A DNA stretch of 64,000 nt from Climacium dendroides (Eukaryota; Streptophyta; Bryopsida; Hypnales; Climaciaceae). The DNA is taken from NCBI GenBank assembly GCA_950106755.1, contig OX467082.1:27776001-27840000 (forward strand). Reading direction: 5' to 3'. Below are positions 35,809 through 47,048 of this stretch, piece by piece; positions within the stretch are counted from its first letter, which is position 1; each line of letters begins with the position of its first letter. The notes beneath the pieces were generated by a model, which was not told where the DNA came from, did not search any database, and saw only the letters and a program-made list of their open reading frames with translations. The position numbers and the translations under genes were made by a program.

Positions 35809-36156
35809 AACTTGTTGGAATGCCACGTCCTTGATCCCATGCATTGTGAGAAGAACTTGTGTGAAAACATTGTCAAGACTTTACTTGGAATGAATGATAG
35901 TCCAGGAAGTCGGAGGGATGCTAAGGACCTAGGCATTCGGGAAGAGATTTGGTTGCAAGCCCCACAAAGACAGCAAGACCAATTCTATATGCCACATGCC
36001 CCATTCATCTTGAATCCTAACGAACGAAGGGAGTTCATTGCAATTGTATCGAACATTAGAACTCCCACAAACTATGTGGGAAGCATTCACAAGCGCTTGG
36101 TGGACGGAAAATTACAATACATGAAGACACATGATTATCATGTACTAATGCAGCAG
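35809..36156 (+). CDS. Outer TNP2, second exon (start of DUF4218 region)
   Basis: Acceptor TTGCAG before 35809; donor GTACCT after 36156. It reads NLLECHVLDPMHCEKNLCEN, then PRQQD-type variable sequence, then KTHDYHVLMQQ. It matches the first third of the inner exon 7848-6950. An intron present here after HVLMQQ is absent from the inner and third copies. Confidence 0.85.
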
Positions 36157-36467
36157 GTACCTTGAAAAAGCTCTCTTGTTGGAAATTTTGATAAAGTGGT
36201 CATTGTGCAAAAAGTAAATTTTACTCTCAGAATCCAAAAGTATGTTCCTTCAAACATACCAAATGACACCACTCTCACAAATGTGATGTCAAAATAAACA
36301 TGTAGCTGGATCTGCTCAAACATTACAATTGACGTGGGTACCAATGTTTTTGATTCTAATGCTCGTGCATGTTAGGGCTAATGCCTAATGACTTCTATCA
36401 TTGTCCTACACTGCCCTTGGTCATAATCTAAACTGATTATTGTGTATGTGTGCAATGTCATTGGTAG

Positions 36468-37021
36468 ATCCTTCCCCTAGCGGTTCGTGGTGTCTTGGAT
36501 GAAACCGTGCGTTTGGCTATAATCAAAATGAGTAGAGTTTTCCAGCGCCTCTGTGCCAAAGAGGTACATGAAGCTGATGAGGAGGAAATGATGTGCGATG
36601 TTGTCATGGCCACTTGCGTGTTGGAGAAGGAGTTCCCAACAACGTTTCTAAACATCATGACTCACCTTCCGACACATTTGGTTCAACAGTTGTTCAAATG
36701 TGGCCCAGTTCATTGCAGGTGGATGTACCCTATTGAGCACTACATGAAGACATTGAAGGATTATGTAAGAACATTTGCGCATCCTGAAGGTAGCATTGCA
36801 GAAGGGTACCAAATGGAGGACACACTTGGTTTTTGCACAGAGTACATGAGACAATATATAGGAACATCCCACCGCGTATGGGACCCAGATGAGGATGCAA
36901 CCATGAATGATGAAATTCTGCGTTCAAATTGCAAGCGGAAGCGTAAGATGTCCGATCAGTTTCGTGGCTTCGCACATGCTTTTGTCTTAGACAATGCAAC
37001 ATGTCTCGAAGAATGGCGCCA
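36468..37021 (+). CDS. Outer TNP2, third exon: DUF4218 domain
   Basis: Acceptor TTGGTAG before 36468; donor GTGAGT after 37021. The frame is open throughout. It reads ILPLAVRGVLDETVRLAI, FQRLCAKEVH, TFLNIMTHLPTHLVQQL, CGPVHCRWMYPIEHYMKT, HPEGSIAEGYQ and GFCTEYMRQY, then NATCLEEWRQ, the full DUF4218 signature in the usual order. Confidence 0.88.
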
Positions 37022-37352
37022 GTGAGTGTGACGAATTCTTTGTCTCCCAAAGTCAAAATATATGTAGCTTCTATAAGCATCTTGGGATCATGCAGTCCAT
37101 GACCTTTTCATACAGTAGGTCCTTTGTTGTTCAGGTCAATGTTGTATTAGACAAAGGCAGAGGAACATGTCCTCGTCATTTGTCAAAGAAGATGTCTGTT
37201 TTGATGTATTTGGGGACATAGGGCATGACACAGAATAGAGAAATTGGACATCAGATCAGACATGGCGATACATGTCAACGCCTGTGCAGACAGGAGCCGC
37301 CTAAGCCATCTCTTCTACTAGTTTTGCTAATTTTTGGTATACTTGCATGCAG

Positions 37353-38208
37353 GGAGTACATTGCTGCAAGAACACAAAGATGGCAGGAGAGGGAAATATT
37401 TAGAAGGGACTTCAGGCGACGACACCCTACAATGGCCGTGCATTATCCAATTGAATTGCTTGACTTGCCTCCTTTCTCTAATTGGTTGACAACAAAAGTA
37501 AAAATGCTTCAAGATGAAGGTGAAAATGTTCATTTGGATATTGTGCAATATAGCCAACCACCATAGAGATTTGCTATCGCGCACCGCCAAATGTATGCAT
37601 TTGGAATGTACTTGCGCGTGCGTAGTGCAGAAGCTGGACTGGTAACACGCGATTCAGGTGTTGTGGCTTCTTTCTCTCAACAACTTCGATGGGGGGTTCG
37701 CAATGGCCAACCCCTAGAGAGAACCAATGAGTACGTGGGCTACATCGAAGAGATTCTAGAGCTTGACTACAGGAATCATTGCACCACAATCCTTGTGTAT
37801 GATTGGATTCAGCAGAGTCGAGATCCTCGCTTTCCAAACATGAAGAGGGATCAATATGGCTTCAGCATGGCAAACTTCAACCGCTTGGATGGCCGAGTGC
37901 ATGTGGACTCATTTGCATTCCCGTTGCATGTACAACAAGTTTTTTTTTCTGATGATCCAGGAAGACAAGGCTGGAAAATAGTATGCCGTACAGACGTTAG
38001 GGGAAGACGTGGGCAATTAGAGGTGCACCAGCCAATTCCTAGTGTGATAGATGTGGGTCAGGACTCAAACTTTGTTGGGCTCCAACCGCAGATGCTTGAC
38101 TTAGATCTCGTAAGACAAGCAGCTGCAGATGGTGGCATCTTTGTTTCAGTAGCAAGGGAGGACAATAGAGAAGAAGAGGAAGCTTCAGAATTGGAAGAAG
38201 AAGCATAG
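37353..38208 (+). pseudogene. Outer TNP2, last exon: DUF4216 domain and acidic tail
   Basis: Acceptor ATGCAG before 37353; stop TAG at 38206-38208. A basic start (REYIAARTQRWQEREIFRR) is followed by TAG at 37564-37566, and then, still in frame, QMYAFGMYLRVRSAEAG, DSGVVASFSQQ, YVGYIEEILELDYR, DQYGFSMANFNRL, FAFPLHVQQVFFSDD and GWKIVCRTD, the DUF4216 core. The tail is acidic (EDNREEEEASELEEE). Together with TAA at 31856 this makes two in-frame stops, so the gene is probably inactive unless they are read through or spliced out. Confidence 0.85.
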
Positions 38209-38719
38209 AGTTCAAGAACTGAAATCGCAGAAGTAGAGCTACCTTGTCTAGCGGAATGTAGCATAAGATGTCTTCTGTGAGAAGAAAACAATTTCAGGAG
38301 ACGTCTAAGTTGGCATCCTCATTGACAGGTTTAGTATTAGTGCATGACATGCATGCTGTAAATGAGCATAACATCTAATTTTCCATGTTTATGAGGGTAA
38401 GATATGTTTGAGAAATTGTTGTTCATTTCCACTTCCACATTAGCAATTCACCATGTTTGCATGGACATTTTCACTTCCAAGTGCCTCTACATTTTTCTTG
38501 TACCATAGAAAAAGAGAAAAGAGTTCTCCACAAAAAAATTGTAAAAATGAACTTAAGAAAGAAGGGTTTCTCAAAGGTATGGTTAGAAATGAAGAAAAAA
38601 TAATGTTACATATCAATTTGACATGCAAAAGTCCATGTGATGTCTACTATAGGTAGGTACGACTGACATCCATATAAAAAAATAATGGAAAATAAAACAA
38701 TTAAATCAATTAAAAAAAA

Positions 38720-39800
38720 TGCTATGTCTTTATTCTACACATGCATATTCTCAATCGAAAAGTGAAATAGAGAAAGCCAAAAAAAATATGCAAACCAAAA
38801 AAAAAATTGGTATAGGATGGTAAAACCCGGGAAAAGGGTTCACTTTAATTTTTTTATTTGAAAAAGATTTTGAAACTAATTGAAGGACTCTAAAGCCAAA
38901 AAATGAAGAAGGCTACATTATTTCAAAGGGCTCCATGTCCAGTGACATTATTTTTTTTTCAAGGAAGAGGGAAAATGAAGGGTACATGGCAATTTGGCCT
39001 TGGAAGAAAATGCCAAGTCTTTAGTCTATACATGCATATTCTCAATCGAAAAGTGAAATAGAGAAAGCCAAAAAAAATATGCAAACCAAAAGAAAATGGT
39101 ATAGGATGGTAAAACCCGGGAAAACGGTTCACTTTAATTTTTTTATTTAAAAAAGATTTTGAAACTAATTGAAGGACTCTAAAGCCAAAAAATGAAGAAG
39201 GCTACATTATTTCAAAGGGCTCCATATCCAATGACATTATTTTTTTTTCAAGGAAGAGGGAAAATGAAGGGTACATGGCAATTTGGCCTTGGAAGAAAAT
39301 GCCAAGTCTTTAGTCTATACATGCATATTCTCAATCGAAAAGTGAAATAGAGAAAGCCAAAAAAAATATGCAAATGAAAAGAAAATGGTACAGGATGGTA
39401 AAACCCGGGAAAACGGTTCACTTTAATTTTTTTATTTGAAAAAGATTTTGAAACTAATTGAAGGACTCTAAAGCCAAAAAATGAAGAAGGCTACATTATT
39501 TCAAAGGGCTCCATGTCCAATGGCATTATTTTTTTTTCAAGGAAGAGGGAAAATGAAGGGTACATGGCAATTTGGCCTTGGAAGAAAATGCCAAGTCTTT
39601 AGTCTATACATGCATATTCTCAATCGAAAAGTGAAATAGAGAAAGCCAAAAAAAATATGCACCCAGAAAAAAAATTGGTATAGGATGATAAAACCCGGGA
39701 AAAGGGTTCACTTTGTTTATTTGAAAAAGCCTTTGAAACTAATTCAAGGAATCCAAAGCCAAAAAATGAAGAAGACCACATTATTTCAAAAGTCATTCAT
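38720..39800. repeat. 290-bp tandem repeat, nearly four copies
   Basis: The anchor ATGCATATTCTCAATCG falls at 38741, 39032, 39321 and 39610 (spacings 291, 289 and 289 bp). Units are about 95% identical by eye and AT-rich, with a run of T and the words AAACCCGGGAAAA and CAATTTGGCCTTGG. The last unit is shortened and diverged. It lies inside the outer CACTA between the TNP2 stop and the right subterminal region. No coding potential; it looks like a young local tandem expansion. Confidence 0.9.
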
Positions 39801-40545
39801 TTGATGAATCCTATGAGTGTGAAAGAATGTAAAGCAAAATATTTAACCTTCCATGTTTGATATTGTAGATGCAATTAGCATCATTTGCCTAGTGCATCCA
39901 TTCTTTGACAAACCTTTGTTGTCCACAAATGTTATTAATAATTGCAAACATCTTTCTCTTGTAAATGTAATTTTATTACATTTTTTTAGTGAAAATTTTG
40001 CCAAATAAATTTTAAACTATGTTGACATCTTTTAAGAATGAAGTAGACTATGTTCCCATCCATTTTACAATTTGTTATACATGTTGTGGTCACTATAAAA
40101 GTCTATATAAGAAACACCCAAAAATCCATAATCAGCCCTACATCTATACCTTGAAACATCCATCCAATTCATCCAAGCCCTTTTTTGGGTCTTCCTTGGG
40201 AGCACGTGCCCTTCCCTACCTTTTTTGGCTTAGGGCAGCGTCTACCTGCAGTCAGCAGTGACTGGATCGACGTCTGACGCAGTGAAAACAAACGCAGTTG
40301 CTGACGTGGACTTAACTTGTTGTTGTAGATGTCCGGAAAAATTTTGTCATGTTTTTTTCAACATCACCCAAAATAGGCATGTTTTTCGTGACGTGAACGT
40401 GTTTTTCTAAAAACGTAGCCCGTCTTCTCCGACATTGCACAAAATTCAGACTCCACTGGTTGTCAATCAAGTGACGTAGTGATGTCTAAAAAAACAACTG
40501 CACATTTTTGGAAAACAACCCCCAAAACGTAGTTTTCTTATAGTG
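39801..40545. repeat. Right subterminal region and end of the outer CACTA
   Basis: Holds TGACGT-type words at about 40270-40390 (GACGTCTGACG, CTGACGTGG, CGTGACGTG) and CCAAAACG/AAAAACG words near the tip. It ends with the inverted CACTATAAGAAAAC at 40532-40545. No gene. Confidence 0.7.
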
Positions 40546-40548
40546 TGT

Positions 40549-41223
40549 AGTACTGCTCGGATGCCGGTATAGCCTGCATATAGGATACCGCCTTAGGTGA
40601 AAGGGATATCTGAGAGGCTGCTAGCAACTTTCGTGTGTGGAAGTGTTGCAAGACGTGCCCGAATTCCAAATTGCCAGAATTCCGCTTAGAACAGAGTCAA
40701 AGCCCCGACGCAAGCCCAAGAGAGTACAAGGAAACCCACCTGGTTGACAGGAGGCTTAGTGCTCGGTTAAGGTTAGAATGTCGTTGTAGTCCTTGACCGT
40801 CCCTGCGTGACCTAATCCGGGAAGCCTTCCGGATTTGTGAGGCGACGAAACAGAAGGACACTTCCGGTCCCTGAAGAGTTAGGTTAGTACTAGTATTAGA
40901 GAGAGAGAGAAAGAGCGTGCTTCCGGACACGGTAAGCATCCGGATGGTGGATCTGGCCACTCGTCACCCAAACCCAGGGATCTCGGAAGGGGCACTGAAC
41001 GATTTCCGGGTTCTTCCAGAACCCATTCGGCACTAGTGGCCGGACCGGACCTATAGTCCGGAGTAGTTTGACGGAGAGAAAGTGAATGTTTAGATTGGAT
41101 TATCCTATAGATCTGTAATCCTCAAGTCCTTGTGGGAACGATTTTGGAGCGGTTTACTCTAAGTGGGCCTTTGGTGTAAATTAAGGGCTAACTGGAGGAA
41201 TATTGGTCCGACTAATCGCTACA
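40549..41223 (+). mobile_element. Gag-like retroelement copy 1, right part
   Basis: Continuation of the element that starts at 640, after removal of the outer CACTA and one TGT. Same CCGGA-rich composition. It ends ATCGCTACA at 41223, followed by AATAT (41224-41228), which equals 635-639. TGTGGGAA recurs at 41131, which could mark a short degenerate 3' terminal repeat, but the next bases do not align with the 5' end. No gene seen. Confidence 0.6.
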
Positions 41224-41228
41224 AATAT

Positions 41229-44200
41229 CAATACAAATGCTCTTCTTTCTCTCCGTTTATCCTTTCCCCTCAAACCGGACAACCCCTTTAGATTAATAGC
41301 CACTAATCCAGATTATACTACTACTCGCTTCGAATTAGGATTCGGTCACATAATCAACTTAAGTCCAATCGGAACTAACACGTCCTATTGGATCTTCACT
41401 ACTACACCCGAGGATCTCTTCTTCCTCGGTTTCCGTTCCTATTTTGTTTAACCTCTGTTGGCACTTCAGAGGGATCCACCACTTGTTCTCAGAGAGGTAG
41501 GCTCACCACTCCTTCTGATCATTATAGTAACGGAAGATTCACTCGACTAATCTAGTTCTCTATTCTAACAGGATCCGGTTTGATCTTTCACAACATACCA
41601 GGAATGAATCCAGCCTGTAGGTCACACAAAAATCCCCCGTACGATCCTCTCCAACTACAACAACCTTAATGCTTCCTCGGATCCGTGCGAAACTAAGGTG
41701 GTTACAAGTGTATCCACCCGTATCAGCACAATCCAGAGTCCTTCCGTTTACTATTTCAGATGGCAAGACCTCTCAAGCGATCGGATGCTAACCCAAATAT
41801 CCAATTTTGGTAGCTCTAGCACAGTTGAGAATCCCCTCCCTAACTGCCTAGCCTAACACTGGCTATCTCACCTGGAATAATGGACTCTAAATCTACTGAG
41901 GTGCAATGACTCACTTCCAACGCTTACAAACCATTCACATGCACATGTAATCACAAGAAAACACTAAGGGGAGAAATTCCTCCCACAATCTGCTCATCTG
42001 TACTCAATCTCTCATCTTCTCACTTAGCCACTCTTCGGGAAGATAAGGGAAACAATAGAAAATACAAGAGGAGACAACATATGTAAGAAAAAAGACTCTC
42101 CTTGTCTCAGTCTTGAAACTTGAATTATATACAAAATTTACAAAAAGTGTCTCCGAAAATCCGGCACTGATCCGATCGAGATTTTCAAATCTGAACTTTT
42201 CCTACTTTTCCGGGATAAGGTTCGGTCTAACAAAATTTCCTACTTCTAAATTCCTGACTACCTACTTGTCCTAAGGGGATTCACCACTATCTTGAGTAGC
42301 CATTGGTGATAACTTGCTTAGATGTTTACTTCTGTCTCCCCCTTCCGGAACCCGTTCTGGTTCCATAGAGAAGGTTTTCTCTGTCATTGGTCGTGGAACT
42401 CCTGACGTAGAAGTTCTTCCTCCTTCCTTCTCCTTTGAGACTAGAGTCTCAAACTTCCCCTCCAAGATTTCCAGGTCATCGGATTCATTTGGGATCGAAA
42501 TCCCGGATAGAGAGATCGGCTCATCCTGGAAGTTCCGGATGCTCTCCTCTAGCCCCTTGGCATCCTTCCGGGATTCCTTCATCGTGTCCTCTATCTCCCC
42601 GGCAAAATCAGCTAGGACGTGGGCAATCCGAGTTCCGGAAAGCTTCTGGTCCTTCTGCACCCCCTCATCAAATAGCTTGGCCTTCGCCATCACATTGCCG
42701 GATGCCCCCACCACTAAGGTCATTTGCTCGATTGCTGCCTGGGTCTCCTCCTGCAGAGACCTAGCAATCCTCACCTGCTCGCGATTGGCCTCCAGGTCCT
42801 TTCGGAAGACTTGAATCTCCCCTTGCAACCAGAGTGCCAACTCGTCCGTCTCATGCAAGTTGATGTTCTGTTTCAACACCCTATTCTCCAACTCTCAGAT
42901 TACATCCGGGTTGTTGATGCAGTTTGCTACTGTTTCCGGTAGCGCGCTATTCACCGTATCACCCACCAAGTCTACCACTTCCCTGAGCGTGGTGTTCTTA
43001 ACTTCCCAATCCGCTCTCACTGCACTAAGAATCCGGATCAGGTCATTATACAAACCCGTCAGGTCTGTCAACTAGGTTATTAGAGCGGTCTTCGGCTTGA
43101 TCGCCTCTACTGGCTCCTCCTTCTTTGGAACGTCCGGTTCTACTCTACCCACTAGGGCCAGCTCCTTGTCCTTGTTGGGTACAGAAGGAGAGCCCCTTAA
43201 ATTAGGCGTCCGCTTGATCCTCCTTCTGCTGAGGGGAACTTCCTCTTCCTCCTCTTCTTCTTCTTCCCAGGCCCTCTTCTTCGGGTTTTCACCCTTGTCC
43301 TCCGGCTCTAGGCTATCTGGTTCGGTCTCGGATCCCTCCTCATTCAATCTACCGAACTTCCGGAGAGCCATCTGGGCTCTCTACTCCTTGTTTTCCTCCG
43401 TGGTCAAGAGACTCTGATTCTTGTACAGGTGGAAAAGGTAGGGGCATATTGGAGTAGCCCTACTCTTTCCCACATTGGCGACTAGGGCATTCACTAGTGC
43501 GTAAATGTAGCCTGCCCAGTCCATCTTCTTCTCCCCGCTTAAGGCTCCAAAGATGGCATTCTCGATCATGGAAATAACCCATGTGGATTTTTCTGGATGC
43601 AGGATCGGTACTAAAAACTCCAGCAATCAGTGGTGTCGTCCATTGACACAATCTTCAATGGCGAATCCGTCCTTGGGGTTGGCCGCGCCCTTGAATTTCC
43701 CCTTGACAAAATCTCCCTTCCGACCGGCCTTCGCCGTATTGCCTTCTTCGATCTCGTAAACTCCTCTCCAAATTTCCCGTGTCCACATGGGCAGAACAGG
43801 CTGGAGGGAGTTGTCAAATTGGTTAGGGGCTCCTTCTATGAGCTCCCTAATTATGGCTTCATTCCGGAAGCCCTAGGGTTTCCCAAAGAAACCCACGCAC
43901 CCCATGGCGGAGAGATTTTCCATCAACTCCACTTTCTCTCGGTCGTTGCTGGTCTCTAAAGGCGCCACCTTTCTAACTCTAATTTCTACCTTCGTCACAC
44001 TCGCCTATCCCTGAGTCCTAGTACGCTTTAGTTGCGGCATCCGTCTCCTCACCGATTAGCTACCTTACTTCTCTCCTGGCTGCACGTCCCGTTCCTCACA
44101 ATTTCTCCTCGGTCTCAACCGAGTTACTACCTATGCCAATCCTCACATAGACTCTCGCGGCACTTACCCGATCTCAACTGGCCACACTCAGATTCACACA

Positions 44201-44612
44201 ACCAATTCTTCTCTAATTTCTAATCAGCGTAAAGGAAACAAATACACACTCACAGACACTCACACACACTCATAGAAATGGTGGAAACAGCTAAGAGCGT
44301 GGCAAGTAAGTTAGAGCTCTCAAGTGCAAATGGGAGGTCCAAACCCTAAAGGAGTCTTTTTGTACACTGGAAACCTAATCATTACTTCTTTTCCGCTTTT
44401 CCGGACGTAGATCCCGGATCCGTTCCTCCGACTTTGGATTTAGACCAGATTCGTTTCCGATATCCATTTATTTCGTTTTTCGGTTTGATCATTGCTTGTT
44501 TCCATAGTTATCCTAATTTTTAGCTTTTTCCTTCTTCCTGTACCAATCGAGATATACTTTTTCCGGATTCCGTGTTTCAAAACACGATAGAGAGAAAAAA
44601 TCAAAAAGTTGG
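41229..44612 (-). mobile_element. Gag-like retroelement copy 3, ends not determined
   Basis: This block shares the coding frame of copies 1 and 2 and, downstream of it, a conserved hairpin-like motif in the form CCTCTGTT...TTCAGAGG (about 41451-41475). Copy 2 has CCTCTG...CAGAGG at about 32284-32304. Its right limit lies where element X coding sequence resumes near 44612. I could not find matching TG...CA ends with a duplication, so the limits are only bounds. Confidence 0.45.
42271..44040 (-). pseudogene. Gag-like protein, copy 3 (decayed, several stops)
   Basis: ATG at 44040 (MPQLKRTRTQG). One continuous frame runs to 42271 with about six in-frame stops (near 44007, 43874, 43627, 43381, 43072 and 42892) and no frameshift needed. 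Conserved block: MGCVGFFGKP, KFKGAANPKDGFA, LEFLVPILHPEKSTW and ATPICPYLFHLYKNQSLL. An acidic-then-basic stretch (EEEEEEEEVPLSRRRIKR) and a coiled coil (ENRVLKQNINLHETDEL onward) follow. Several of the stops are TAG or TGA and would fit C-to-T change of CAG or CGA codons. Confidence 0.6.
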
Positions 44613-45135
44613 TGTGACAATCTCTATACATGCCTTTTGCTACTGGGTGAATATAATCCCCTAAATGTATAGCGGCCCTATTCATTTTTGAAGTCTAACT
44701 ATAGCAGTAGTAAATTCTAGCATCATATGTGCTAAAGTACCTAGATGTTGATTTATAAAGCTTATAGACTAGAGTACAATCTTTAGGAGGACTATCTCCT
44801 ACTACAAAAGAGAAGGTCGTATAACCTATCTACTCTATTTTGTTGCATTTAGAAGTCCTCTTTAAGTAATCACACTCTACATTTTTACAAGTAAGATGAC
44901 TAGCACAATAGGACTTACAAAACTTGAGCTTGTTGGAATTGTGAATGTTTGTTGTCATTAACTTGCACCACAGGTGTCCATTGTATTGCTTGTCCATCCC
45001 CTCCAAGTTCTTTGCTGTTGATGAAGAGGAAGATGAGCAACACGGAGGCAATTCAAATATTACATTTCCATTGAAAATCGATAGAAGAAACTGAACACGA
45101 TGGTGCTTCATGCCATCAAGTTCTATTGTTGACAA
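44613..45135 (-). pseudogene. Element X, upstream exon with Cys/His-rich region
   Basis: The minus-strand frame opens MSTIELDGMKHHRVQFLLS, then KFCKSYCASHLTCKNVECDY. Its cysteine and histidine spacing suggests a zinc-binding site and resembles CKHHLTCENLSCDY-type sequences of the same plant protein type. TAG at 44830-44832 stands in place of an expected tryptophan. The frame then continues with TTFSFVVGDSPPKDCTLVYK, DARIYYCY and MNRAAIHLGDYIHPVAKG. It breaks off after MYRDC, where the intron or copy 3 begins. The downstream exon is at 1-500. Confidence 0.5.
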
Positions 45136-45969
45136 TTCATTCTAAGAACGATGCATATTGGCTAGCCTGTGCAAGCATTCCATTATGCTTACTCAATCAA
45201 TTGGATTTGGATGCAACGGAAGACAAGATAGTAAAGATTGGGGAAAACTATTTGACGGGGTACAAGACAATGATTTTGTAAGAACATTTTCATCCAATGC
45301 GGCTTAAGCAAGGCACTGTTGCTTTCAACACTATATTCATTAAAATGAGAGATTTCCAGAGAAATGAGAGATTAAAAAATCACAATTGTTTATGAATACA
45401 AGAATTTTGGAGCATGGTAAGAGAGTGAAAAGCAATAAACTTATACAAATAGCACAAATGCAGGTGCAAGTTCCTTTCAAAAGCAATGTACTTTATAGAA
45501 AATAGCCATCACATATACAAATATAAGTGTGTATAGTATAGGATGACAAGATCTAAAGACACCCAAAACTATACAATAGATTTAGTCATAACGTTGCACA
45601 TGGTTCTAGAAGCATCACCACCCTTGGCAAGTAAACATCCAAAATTTACATTTGGATTCTAGACTTTACAATATCCTTTTATAAGAAACCCAAAATGTTG
45701 TCATGGTCAACAATTGTTGATATTCAACTCTACAACTACACTGTATTGGATGACGTAGCTCATGCTCCGTAATAAGCATAATATGCTCTATGACTGTGGC
45801 ATACTCTTCAACTTCTCATATGCCTTCAATATTTCCGGTCCTCTACTGTACCCAGTATAAATCGCAGATCGTTCTCGAATGATGTCCCACTTTTACTTCT
45901 CCAAGGACCTTTCTTCCGCAGCATCCTATAAATGACGGCTCTCTTCTAGTCGCGACTCTCTACTAAGAC
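45136..45969. other. No gene recognised
   Basis: AT-rich sequence between the element X exon and the 3' end of the FCP1-like gene. Nothing identifiable on either strand. Confidence 0.35.
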
Positions 45970-45976
45970 TTGAACG

Positions 45977-46512
45977 CTAATGTTTTAGAACATTCAAGTA
46001 TCTACGTCTGTGAATTAGAGGTAGTGGAACCTCTGGTGTGGTTGCCTCTGCAATATACATGGAGGACCTCTGAGATCGCTTCATTTGGATGCCTTTTGTT
46101 AGTGGAGGAAGGCGAGGAAGAGAGGAAGCAATATCTGGACGCACTTGGCAAATCTCATTTGGAATGCCTAAAGTCACATTTGCTCCAATGCCTAGACAAC
46201 CTTCCTCCCCATAAATCTTTCTTCGAATCATTCGATTAGAAGTAGATGGCAAAGCACGTTGGCCAATGGATCGCAACGACGCGACGGGGAGCAAGAAAGC
46301 CGCGGACGCATCCTACCACTCGGAGGATTGTCGACCACGTTGTCCTTAGTAGGCTTCATCAAGAAATCTATGGTGGAATTTGTAATAGCGACCAAATATA
46401 GTAAATTTCCAGTGCTGAGAATGATGTATTGCCCATAGTCTAAGATGGAGTCAGCAGAAGCTACACAAGCCAATCCACCTTCCAGAACATGGGTCTCCGA
46501 AGTGCTCATCAT
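45977..46512 (-). pseudogene. FCP1-like element gene, 3' exon(s), unrecognised
   Basis: Two overlapping minus-strand frames. 46512-46228 begins after an acceptor-like CAG and reads HVLEGGLACVASADSILDYG, then DNVVDNPPSGRM. A one-base shift near 46290 would join it to NRMIRRKIYGEEGCLG in 46294-45977, a plausible pseudogene frameshift. No family recognised. It is placed with the upstream FCP1-like block because of strand, spacing and the shared palindromic intron motif. Confidence 0.35.
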
Positions 46513-46669
46513 CTAACAACCAAAGACAGGCACAGAAGAACATAATTCAAATTCAAAAAACACTGCAGTGCAATACAAAGACCTAACAAAATAAGAACTA
46601 AAACAAAAGACAACACCCAACAAAAAGCTCAAAAAAACTCTGACATGTACATAAGCCAAGCATATGCTG

Positions 46670-46690
46670 TTTAGGTCGGACCGACCTAAA
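46670..46690. repeat. Palindromic motif TTTAGGTCGG-A-CCGACCTAAA
   Basis: A perfect palindrome with 10-bp arms around one base. Related copies lie at 46838-46858 (degenerate), 49376-49396, 49483-49503 and 49573-49593, all in non-coding gaps or at exon edges of the same minus-strand gene. Confidence 0.85.
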
Positions 46691-47048
46691 CTGCAAAAGT
46701 TGAAATGAATGAATTGGATCACACAACATACTGGAGCAAAGATATCACATACAAAATTGATATTGCTTAAACGTTCTGAATGGTTTCATACAATCCACCA
46801 GTCTACAAGTATCAATTAAAAAATAGGTATATACAATTTAGGGCGGACTGAGCTAAAATGCATTGGTCTTGCACTTGAACTACACTTCTCTAGGAAACCG
46901 TAGGCCATGACCTAACTCAAATTAGAGGAAGCGCGAACTACTTCCATTAGCACTTCGTACTCCTTCCAATTCCTTTCATTGCAAAGCATTCGTCGCCCAA
47001 TTCTTCTAGGACCATTTTCCTTAAATGCCTTCAAACTTTGGTCTCGAG

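Larger units (their letters stand above)
3660..40545. mobile_element. Outer CACTA (En/Spm-type) transposon, 36.9 kb including nested insertions
   Basis: The left end reads CACTATAAGAAAACCGG. The right end, read inverted from 40545, is CACTATAAGAAAACTACG, so the first 14 bases are identical. TGT flanks both sides. Removing the inner CACTA (20,352 bp plus 3-bp duplication) and gag-like copy 2 (3562 bp plus 5-bp duplication) leaves about 13 kb, a normal size for a CACTA element. It carries a TNPA-like gene on the minus strand (28566-25182) and a TNP2 gene on the plus strand (30200-38208), transcribed away from each other. Both subterminal regions contain TGACGT-type motifs. It is inserted in gag-like copy 1. 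Confidence 0.85.

Noticed and set aside
41131..41223. Possible 93-bp 3' terminal repeat starting TGTGGGAA
   Set aside because: Only the first eight or so bases match the 5' end at 640; the rest does not align.
42314..43959. Plus-strand serine-rich frames opposite gag-like copy 3
   Set aside because: Antisense shadows of the decayed minus-strand gag-like frame.
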